From Saprospiraceae bacterium (GTDB lineage Bacteria > Bacteroidota > Bacteroidia > Chitinophagales > Saprospiraceae), in the NCBI GenBank assembly GCA_017995875.1, contig JAGOIB010000147.1, forward strand, positions 1-5,083: 5,083 bases of DNA. Reading direction: 5' to 3'. Shown one piece after another: positions 1-4,205 of the stretch. The position numbers were made by a program, and so were the translations under genes. A model generated the notes under the pieces. The model searched no databases and was not told where the DNA came from. It was given only the letters and a program-made list of their open reading frames with translations. Within the stretch, counting starts at the first letter, position 1. Each line of letters starts with the position of its first letter.

Positions 1-17
1 CTCACGCTCTCACGCTC
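1..17. repeat. Octamer tandem repeat CTYACGYT, end of an array cut by the window edge
   Basis: Two full CTCACGCT units (1-8 and 9-16) are followed by CTTA, the first half of a third unit, whose TTA is the stop codon (TAA on the minus strand) of the outer-membrane-like gene ending at 18. The same octamer fills 985-1056. The array probably continues to the left of the window, so its full length is unknown. No function is known to me. Confidence 0.8.
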
Positions 18-509
18 TTAGAATCTGTAACCGACAGCTAACTGAGCACTTATTCCTGCTACATCCGATTCTGTTGTTCCCCCAATCGTTTTGTGCGGAC
101 TGGCGGTAAAGGCCAGGGTCCATGCATCCGAAAGCAGTGCCTTAAATCCAAGATTGAAACCTATGGAATATAAATCATCGTCCCAACGCTCCTGATTTTC
201 GGCTTCATTGAGACGGATATACTTGGCAGCAGCGCCGACAAACAAACCATGTTGTTCTTTACCAAAGTAATAGTTCACTGCAGGCCTGATTTCTATAGTG
301 GATCCAACTTCCTGGCTGGCCCAGTTGACATCAAAATTGAGTGAAAAATGGGTACCAAGTGGTGCTTCGATTCCTGCCCCGGCACCTACAAAGGCTCCGT
401 CGATGTAACCAAGAATCATCATAGTTCCCTGGACACGCACTTCCTGCGCCAATAACAAACCTGAATAAAACCCTGTCAAAAGGAAGATAATAAAAATTGA
501 CTTTTTCAT
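18..509 (-). CDS. Small exported outer-membrane beta-barrel-like protein
   Basis: This 163-residue protein probably sits in the outer membrane; no enzymatic role is suggested. Residues 1-22 form a classic signal peptide: MKKS, a hydrophobic core (IFIIFLLTGFYSGLLL), then an AQ cleavage region with likely cleavage near A21/Q22. The mature part is glycine-rich with alternating polar and hydrophobic residues in segments that look like strands (GAFVGAGAGIEAPLG, FSLNFDVNWA, IEIRPAVNYYFG, HGLFVGAAAKYIRL, SIGFNLGFKALL, WTLAFTASPH, ISAQLAVGYRF). It ends in GYRF; a C-terminal aromatic residue is usual for BAM-inserted barrels. Size and pattern suit an eight-stranded barrel of the OmpA/OmpW/DUF3575-like kind, but I cannot assign a family. 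It is transcribed alone on the minus strand from a promoter at 544-551. The start is fixed by the signal peptide. It has no visible link to the detoxification genes. Confidence 0.85.
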   Translation of the reverse strand: MKKSIFIIFLLTGFYSGLLLAQEVRVQGTMMILGYIDGAFVGAGAGIEAPLGTHFSLNFDVNWASQEVGSTIEIRPAVNYYFGKEQHGLFVGAAAKYIRLNEAENQERWDDDLYSIGFNLGFKALLSDAWTLAFTASPHKTIGGTTESDVAGISAQLAVGYRF

Positions 510-543
510 TTAATGTTTAATTTTTGGAGATGATTAATACAGG

Positions 544-551
544 CAAATATA
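544..551 (-). promoter_or_regulatory. Bacteroidota-type -7 element of the outer-membrane-like gene
   Basis: On the minus strand this reads TATATTTG, a full match to the Bacteroidota -7 consensus TAnnTTTG. It lies 34 bp upstream of the ATG at 509, giving a leader of about 30 nt. The leader is A/T-rich and has no Shine-Dalgarno sequence, as is common in this phylum. A clear -33 TTG at 17-23 bp spacing is not seen. Confidence 0.55.
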
Positions 552-678
552 TTGACATCAATCTACCGAATTGGCTTGCAATGAATGGAATCACCCGAAC
601 GACAACTACTGTATACTAAACAACGAATATTGAATAATAAACAACGAGGAAAATAAGGAATAAGGTATAGGGAAGTGA

Positions 679-765
679 CTGTCTGGAGACAGATATTACT
701 TTGATTCAATAAGCAATAGCTAATAACCAAGTAGAAAGGTATTGTCAAGAGACAGATTTTGCTTT
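679..765. repeat. Two diverged copies of a ~24-bp repeat, the first containing a perfect palindrome
   Basis: CTGTCTGGAGACAG (679-692) is a perfect inverted repeat with 6-bp arms. A related sequence, TTGTCAAGAGACAGAT, lies 63 bp further on (742-757). The two share 13 of 16 bases, and the next 8 bases are also similar (ATTACTTT versus TTTGCTTT). The second copy has lost the symmetry. This could be a pair of decayed regulatory or mobile-element sites; no function can be assigned. Confidence 0.45.
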
Positions 766-907
766 CTTGCTCTCGCTATTTGAATTGTGCACTAGTAGCT
801 CCATCAAGCCATAGGCATGATTTTTTAACTTCAAATCAATATATCAATCAAACTCCAATGATCCATCATGGAGAGGTGGCCCCCGACCGCTTGGTAGAAT
901 CAACCCT

Positions 908-935
908 CACGATTCACGACTCACGATTGACGATT
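908..935. repeat. Heptamer tandem repeat CACGATT, four copies
   Basis: Units are CACGATT (908-914), CACGACT (915-921), CACGATT (922-928) and GACGATT (929-935). On the minus strand the units give repeated GTGA, so a TGA recurs every 7 bp there until the last, altered unit. It lies 50 bp left of the octamer array and shares its CACG core, so the two may have a related origin. Confidence 0.75.
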
Positions 936-984
936 TTTTACTCAAAACTGTAAACTCGAAACTCGACACTTCACTCACACACCT

Positions 985-1056
985 CTCACGTTCTCACGTT
1001 CTTACGCTCTTACGTTCTTACGCTCTCACGTTCTCACGCTCTTACGCTCTCACGCT
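985..1056. repeat. Octamer tandem repeat CTYACGYT, nine copies, ending at a stop codon
   Basis: Nine contiguous 8-bp units fill 72 bp without an indel. Variation occurs only at positions 3 and 7, and is always C or T. Position 3/7 states in order are C/T, C/T, T/C, T/T, T/C, C/T, C/C, T/C, C/C. The array ends at 1056 and the hxlR-type stop codon (CTA on plus, TAG on minus) starts at 1057. Read from the minus strand, the unit is ARCGTRAG, so each copy carries TAA or TGA. The same repeat follows the outer-membrane-like gene at 1-17. Confidence 0.9.
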
Positions 1057-1413
1057 CTACTTCATATTCTCCTTCCGATGCGCGACACCCCACTCCATCA
1101 TCTTGTCCAGTACGGATGTAAGTGTCAACCCTGATTTTGTGAGTTCATACTCGACCGTAACAGGAATTGAATCATAGACGGTACGACTCACCATTCCATT
1201 CATCTCCAGATCTTTCAATTCCTTGGACAACATCCGCGGTGTGATCTTAGGAATATCACGCTCCAATTCCCTGAACCTCTTTTTTCCAAACATCAGTGAC
1301 CCGATGATGGGAAGTTTCCATTTACCGCTCATCACATTGAGGGTATCATTGAGCGCCAGTACATATTCTGTGCTGCAGGCTTTTGCTCTTTCTATTGCTT
1401 TGGTGTTTGCCAT
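1057..1413 (-). CDS. HxlR-family (DUF24) winged-helix transcriptional regulator, probably redox or quinone sensing
   Basis: This 118-residue protein has the usual length and single-domain layout of HxlR/DUF24 regulators, which bind DNA as dimers in the cytoplasm. The family hallmark GKWKLPII lies at 30-37 and FRELERDIPKITPRMLSKELKDLEMNG at about 47-73 spans the helix-turn-helix and recognition helix. The wing follows at about 77-92 (RTVYDSIPVTVEYELT) and a C-terminal dimer helix ends in MMEWGVAHRK. Its only cysteine is Cys13, just before the first helix, at the place of the redox-active N-terminal cysteine of YodB, QsrR and HypR. That supports sensing of quinones or other electrophiles by thiol modification, though the effector is inferred. 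It diverges from a qorB-like gene; ytfH/ytfG of E. coli and qorR/qor2 of Corynebacterium show the same pairing. Probable role: repressor of the qorB-like operon and of itself, through the sites at 1593-1641. Confidence 0.93.
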   Translation of the reverse strand: MANTKAIERAKACSTEYVLALNDTLNVMSGKWKLPIIGSLMFGKKRFRELERDIPKITPRMLSKELKDLEMNGMVSRTVYDSIPVTVEYELTKSGLTLTSVLDKMMEWGVAHRKENMK

Positions 1414-1479
1414 TTTGGTTTATTTCTGCTGGTAGTAAATTTCCACTGTACTCCGGAGGATCTTCAAGGGTAGACAAGC

Positions 1480-1586
1480 TTAGCAGATTAGGAGTTTAGG
1501 AGTTTAGGGGGCTCCTAACCTTTTGAACTTCCAATCTATTAATCTACTAACCTATTAAACTACTAACCTTCTAATCTCCTAATCTA
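1480..1586. repeat. Octamer repeat tract with head-to-head orientation, in the hxlR leader
   Basis: Four units of the TTAGRAGR type occupy 1480-1511 (TTAGCAGA, TTAGGAGT, TTAGGAGT, TTAGGGGG). They are followed, after CTC-type overlap at 1512-1514, by nine units in the opposite orientation at 1515-1586, consensus YTAAYCTH (CTAACCTT, TTGAACTT, CCAATCTA, TTAATCTA, CTAACCTA, TTAAACTA, CTAACCTT, CTAATCTC, CTAATCTA). The two halves can pair: 1486-1507 matches the reverse complement of 1563-1584 at 19 of 22 positions, and TTAGG/CCTAA (1504-1508, 1514-1518) gives a short central hairpin. The tract lies between the hxlR start and the operators, so it would be in the hxlR transcript leader if the minus promoter at 1643-1673 is right. 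Confidence 0.85.
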
Positions 1587-1592
1587 ATTCAC

Positions 1593-1641
1593 TATACTTT
1601 AGTATACCACTATACCTTTGTATAGTACTTACTATTGTATA
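1593..1641. promoter_or_regulatory. Phased inverted-repeat operator array, probable HxlR-type binding sites
   Basis: Half-sites TATAC (1593-1597), GTATA (1602-1606), TATAC (1611-1615) and GTATA (1620-1624) alternate in orientation with starts exactly 9 bp apart; a fifth GTATA is at 1637-1641. They create interlocking palindromes: TATACT-TT-AGTATA (1593-1606), ACTATAC-CTTT-GTATAGT (1609-1626) and ATAGTA-CT-TACTAT (1622-1635). The half-site resembles the GTATA-N5-TATAC site I recall for QsrR of Staphylococcus aureus, also an HxlR-family quinone sensor, but with 4-bp gaps. The array lies next to promoter elements of both divergent genes, so a bound dimer or row of dimers could block both. Assignment to the adjacent regulator is inferred. 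Confidence 0.7.
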
Positions 1642-1642
1642 G

Positions 1643-1673
1643 CAAATGTACCTACTTTTGTCTTATCAAACAA
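1643..1673 (-). promoter_or_regulatory. Minus-strand promoter for the HxlR-type gene
   Basis: On the minus strand, TTG (1671-1673) and TACATTTG (1643-1650) are separated by 20 bp, matching the Bacteroidota pattern TTG-N17-23-TAnnTTTG. Transcription would start near 1637-1639, inside the last GTATA half-site, giving a leader of about 225 nt that includes the octamer tract at 1480-1586. Confidence 0.5.
1653..1660 (+). promoter_or_regulatory. Plus-strand -7 element for the qorB-like operon
   Basis: TACTTTTG matches TAnnTTTG and lies 36 bp before the ATG at 1697, giving a leader of about 30 nt. A TTG at 1635-1637 is only 15 bp upstream, short of the usual spacing, so the -33 element is weak. A second match, TACCTTTG (1613-1620), lies inside the operator and is an alternative or additional start. 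Confidence 0.5.
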
Positions 1674-1696
1674 TCATTCACTAAAAAAATTACATC

Positions 1697-2569
1697 ATGA
1701 TATTAGTTACAGGCGCCACAGGCCATCTTGGAAAAGCAGTCGTAAACGGATTGCTGAAGAAAATCAACCCGGCAGATATAGCCGTTCTCGTTCGCCAGGA
1801 AGCTCAGGCAGCACACTTCAGGGGCCTCGGTGTCAATGTTCGTATCGGGGATTATGATCATTCAGACTCTCTGGTGAAGGCGTTTACAGGAATAGATAAG
1901 CTTTATTTTATCTCCTCCAGTGACCTTCACAACAGAGTGCCTCAACACACCAATGTTGTCAATGCAGCCATAAAAGCGGGTGTCCAGCACATTGTATACA
2001 CAAGTTTCCAACGTGTCAATGAAACTGAATCTTCTCCCATTGCCAGCCTGGCTAATGCTCACCTGGTAACAGAAAAACTGATCAAGGATTCCGGTATGAC
2101 CTATACGATCCTCCAGCATGGATTGTATTTCGAGACGATACCAAGATTTATCGGCGAAAATATCCTTGAAACCAAAACGATTTTTACGCCGGCCGGCCAA
2201 GGCCGCACGGCCTATGCCCTCAGGGCAGAACAAGCAGAAGCTGGCGTCAATATTCTATTAGGCAAGGGGCATGAAAACAAAGAATACGTGCTTGCCGGTG
2301 TAGAAACCTCATCCTATGGGGACGTAGCGGAGGCGATTTCAAAGGTCACAAATACACCAGTGACCTATTATTCTCCTTCTCTGGAGGAATTCACCCAGAC
2401 ACTTACACAGGCAAATGTGCCTGATATCTATATTGGATTGTTTGCAGGCTTCTCCTCAGCCATTCAGCAAGGAGAATTTGCTAAAACTTCCGGTGATCTT
2501 GAACAATTACTGGGCAGAAAGCCTTCTACTCTAAACGAATTCATTACTTCACACTATTCTTCAAACTAA
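1697..2569 (+). CDS. qorB: QorB-like NAD(P)H:quinone oxidoreductase (atypical SDR, NmrA-like)
   Basis: This 290-residue cytoplasmic enzyme resembles E. coli QorB (YtfG), which reduces quinones with NADPH. It starts with the nucleotide-binding beta-alpha-beta unit: MILVTGATGHLG, GxxGxxG at residues 6-12, and Arg33 in LVRQ as a probable NADP-phosphate contact. The following blocks align with QorB from memory: KLYFISSS (68-75), RVPQHTNVVNAA (80-91), the YTS near 101-103, LANAHLVTEKLIKDSGMTYTIL (118-139), and YVLAG before the substrate-side C-terminal domain. As in other atypical SDRs, the classical YxxxK catalytic pair is not evident. Full length compared with the family (about 286 residues). 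The start is supported by its position at the very edge of the Rossmann fold. It is first in the plus-strand operon, 20 bp before the pirin gene, and is probably repressed by the divergent HxlR regulator. Substrate is inferred by homology. Confidence 0.92.
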   Translation: MILVTGATGHLGKAVVNGLLKKINPADIAVLVRQEAQAAHFRGLGVNVRIGDYDHSDSLVKAFTGIDKLYFISSSDLHNRVPQHTNVVNAAIKAGVQHIVYTSFQRVNETESSPIASLANAHLVTEKLIKDSGMTYTILQHGLYFETIPRFIGENILETKTIFTPAGQGRTAYALRAEQAEAGVNILLGKGHENKEYVLAGVETSSYGDVAEAISKVTNTPVTYYSPSLEEFTQTLTQANVPDIYIGLFAGFSSAIQQGEFAKTSGDLEQLLGRKPSTLNEFITSHYSSN

Positions 2570-2589
2570 CCAATTAAAACCTGGACTGT

Positions 2590-3465
2590 ATGGACAGAAA
2601 AGATTTTCTCCGCAAAGGCCTTATGGGCACCGGCATGCTGGTCACATCTGCCGCCATGGGTAAAGTCATGATGAATGACATCGATGAACTGAAACCATTG
2701 GAAGCCATAGGGTTTAATCACATTCCTAACACAGAATCAAAAATCATGAGCAATACGGTCTTACACAGGGCCTCCAGTCGTGGTGATGCCAATCATGGTT
2801 GGCTCCACAGCAGGCATACCTTTAGTTTTGCCAATTATCATAACCCGGAAAGAATGCACTTCGGTGTTTTGCGGGTACTAAATGATGATTTGGTTGCAGC
2901 AGGCATGGGCTTCGGCACCCACCCACATGACAATATGGAAATCATCTCCATTCCGCTCGAAGGTGATCTCGAACATAAGGATAGCATGGGCAATGTCTCC
3001 GTGATCAAAAAAGGCGATATCCAGGTCATGAGTGCCGGAACGGGGATCACGCACAGTGAATACAATAAGAACAAAGACAAAGAAGTCAAATTCCTCCAGA
3101 TCTGGTTGTTTCCCAATAAAAAGAGCGTGACACCAAGATATGATCAGATTACACTAAGCAGTCATGACAGGCACAACAAACTGCAACAAATCCTTTCACC
3201 CGTCGCAACAGATGCCGGTGTATGGATTCATCAGGATGCATGGTTTCATCTTGGACAATTTGACAAGGATTTCAGCACCTCGTATTCCATCAAGAAATCC
3301 GGCAATGGTGTGTATGCCTTTGTGCTCAAGGGTGACATCACCATCGAAGGCCAGGAATTACATGAACGCGATGGCCTTGGTATCTGGGATACTGAAAAAA
3401 TAGCATTGAAAGCCAATTCACCGGGAGCAGAAGTGCTGCTGATGGATGTACCTATGATTATGTGA
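2590..3465 (+). CDS. Pirin family protein, YhhW-like (quercetin 2,3-dioxygenase-like), with N-terminal leader
   Basis: This bicupin of 291 residues closely resembles E. coli YhhW, which has quercetin 2,3-dioxygenase activity in vitro. The N-terminal cupin starts near residue 54 (NTVLHRASSRGDANHGWLHS, HTFSFANY). Its metal ligands are visible: His111 and His113 in GTHPHDNMEI, and His155 and Glu157 in GTGITHSEYN, matching the His-His-His-Glu set of pirins. The C-terminal cupin covers about 200-288 and ends in EVLLMDVP. The first ~53 residues are extra compared with YhhW. They begin MDRKDFLRKG and a weakly hydrophobic stretch (LMGTGMLVTSAAMG), like a Tat-type leader with RK in place of RR; export is uncertain. 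Met53 (codon at 2746) is an alternative start giving a YhhW-sized protein. It lies 20 bp after the qorB-like gene and is probably co-transcribed. The actual substrate is unknown. Confidence 0.92.
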   Translation: MDRKDFLRKGLMGTGMLVTSAAMGKVMMNDIDELKPLEAIGFNHIPNTESKIMSNTVLHRASSRGDANHGWLHSRHTFSFANYHNPERMHFGVLRVLNDDLVAAGMGFGTHPHDNMEIISIPLEGDLEHKDSMGNVSVIKKGDIQVMSAGTGITHSEYNKNKDKEVKFLQIWLFPNKKSVTPRYDQITLSSHDRHNKLQQILSPVATDAGVWIHQDAWFHLGQFDKDFSTSYSIKKSGNGVYAFVLKGDITIEGQELHERDGLGIWDTEKIALKANSPGAEVLLMDVPMIM

Positions 3466-3538
3466 GGAGGTTAGAAGATTAGGAGGTTAGAAGATTAGTT
3501 TGATTTTTCTCTAACCTTCTAAACTCCTAATCTCCTAA
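3466..3538. repeat. Octamer repeats forming a 28-bp imperfect hairpin directly after the pirin stop codon
   Basis: The base after the pirin TGA begins GGAGGTTA, GAAGATTA, GGAGGTTA, GAAGATTA (3466-3497). After a 12-nt spacer (3499-3510) come the reverse-oriented units CTAACCTT, CTAAACTC, CTAATCTC, CTAA (3511-3538). The arms 3471-3498 and 3511-3538 pair at 25 of 28 positions, with A-C, G-A and A-C mismatches. There is no T-run after the stem, so it is not a standard intrinsic terminator. It could still lower read-through into yceI, protect the upstream mRNA 3' end, or act as a site in DNA. Every unit carries TAG or TAA on the plus strand. Confidence 0.85.
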
Positions 3539-3577
3539 GCTATTTAAATAATTAACCAATTAAACATTAACCACAAA

Positions 3578-4135
3578 ATGAGTGAGACACTTGAATTAAC
3601 AAAAACAAAATGGAGCATTGATCCGGCGCATAGTGAGATCGGCTTTAAAGTAAGACACCTGATGATCACCAATGTCAAAGGTGTGTTTAAGGAATTCGAT
3701 GCAAGCATCTACACCACGAATGAAGACTTCACAACAGCGGAAGTGGATTTCTGGCTCAATCCTGCCTCTGTCGACACCGGTGATGCCAATCGCGATGCAC
3801 ACCTGAAGGGTGCTGATTTTTTTGATGTGGAAAATCATAAGCAGATTCATTTTACCAGTGACTTTGCTGTTGATAAAGTAGATAATGATGGCAGCTATGA
3901 AGTGTGGGGTGACCTCACTATCAAAGGCATTAAAAAGCAGGTGAAACTCAGCATTGAATTTGGCGGCGTGATGAAAGATCCCTGGGGAAATCACAAAGCA
4001 GGCATGACTGTCAATGCTAAAATCAACCGTACAGACTGGGGCCTCAACTGGAATGCTGCCCTTGAAGCCGGAGGCGTTCTCGTGAGTGAAGAAATCAGGA
4101 TTTCCTGCGATATACAATTGGTCAAACAATCGTAA
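3578..4135 (+). CDS. YceI family protein, leaderless
   Basis: YceI proteins form a lipocalin-like antiparallel beta-barrel that binds long isoprenoid molecules, such as polyprenyl chains or quinone-like lipids, in its core. This 185-residue copy shows the whole family pattern: WSIDPAHSEIGFKVRHLMI (12-30), SVDTGDANRDAHLKGADFFD (64-83), HFTSDF (91-96), GDLTIKGIKKQVKL (111-124), INRTDWGLNWN (149-159) and VSEEIRI (169-175). Unlike E. coli YceI it has no signal peptide; it starts MSETLELTKTKWSIDPAHS, so it should be cytoplasmic. The ATG follows an A-rich stretch (ACCACAAA) with no Shine-Dalgarno. It lies 112 bp after pirin, behind the repeat hairpin, and no TAnnTTTG element is seen in the gap, so it probably depends on read-through from the qorB promoter. 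An intrinsic terminator follows it. In this setting it may bind a quinone or hydrophobic aromatic, which is inferred. Confidence 0.93.
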   Translation: MSETLELTKTKWSIDPAHSEIGFKVRHLMITNVKGVFKEFDASIYTTNEDFTTAEVDFWLNPASVDTGDANRDAHLKGADFFDVENHKQIHFTSDFAVDKVDNDGSYEVWGDLTIKGIKKQVKLSIEFGGVMKDPWGNHKAGMTVNAKINRTDWGLNWNAALEAGGVLVSEEIRISCDIQLVKQS

Positions 4136-4154
4136 TTCAATTCATTTCCATCAG

Positions 4155-4201
4155 GGCTTCGGTGGCATTTTCCATACGTGCTGCCGAAGCCTTTATTTTT
4201 G
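4155..4201 (+). terminator. Rho-independent terminator after yceI
   Basis: GGCTTCGG (4155-4162) and CCGAAGCC (4184-4191) pair perfectly. The stem extends inwards to 13 bp with two G-U pairs (4155-4167 with 4179-4191), and the loop is 11 nt (4168-4178). It is followed directly by TTTATTTTTG. It begins 19 bp after the yceI stop, marking the end of the qorB-pirin-yceI unit. Confidence 0.88.
4194..4201 (+). promoter_or_regulatory. Possible -7 element of the dioxygenase gene, inside the terminator T-tract
   Basis: TATTTTTG matches TAnnTTTG and its last base is 4 bp before the ATG at 4206. If used, transcription would start at or about the ATG, giving a leaderless or nearly leaderless mRNA. No TTG is found at 17-23 bp upstream, where the terminator stem lies, and T-tracts match this consensus easily, so the call is tentative. 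Confidence 0.35.
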
Positions 4202-4205
4202 TACT

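Larger units (their letters stand above)
552..984. other. Gene-free intergenic stretch with degenerate repeats
   Basis: I see no convincing gene here. Open frames on both strands are short, lack family resemblance or a promoter, and run into the repeats. The stretch holds a diverged pair of repeats (679-702 and 742-765), a four-unit heptamer repeat (908-935), a less regular heptamer run (AAACTCG at 952-958 and 959-965), and then the octamer array starting at 985. It is A/T-rich in its left half. It may be the decayed remains of older sequence, but nothing identifies what. Confidence 0.6.

Noticed and set aside
563..748. A 61-codon open frame on the minus strand
   Set aside because: The sequence is rich in Cys, Tyr and Ile with no recognisable pattern, and it overlaps the diverged repeat; it looks like a chance frame in A/T-rich DNA.
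870..897. GGAGAGGTGGC followed by TTGGTAGA, recalling the 5' part of a serine or leucine tRNA
   Set aside because: No anticodon arm, T-arm or acceptor partner follows; the match is limited to short pieces and no cloverleaf can be drawn.
759..953. A 64-codon open frame on the plus strand in the long intergenic region
   Set aside because: Its C-terminal part is a translation of the heptamer repeat, no family resemblance is seen, and no promoter precedes it.
985..1056. A CRISPR array
   Set aside because: Units are 8 bp and contiguous with no spacers, and no cas gene is present.
1480..1586. An insertion-sequence remnant with terminal inverted repeats
   Set aside because: The inverted parts consist of octamer units throughout, with no transposase fragment or target-site duplication visible.
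3596..4129. A 177-codon open frame on the minus strand opposite yceI
   Set aside because: It is the antisense shadow of a clear YceI gene and shows no family features of its own.
4086..4205. A 40-codon upstream extension of the dioxygenase gene
   Set aside because: It would overlap the end of yceI in another frame and be read through the terminator stem; the family N-terminus begins well after 4206.
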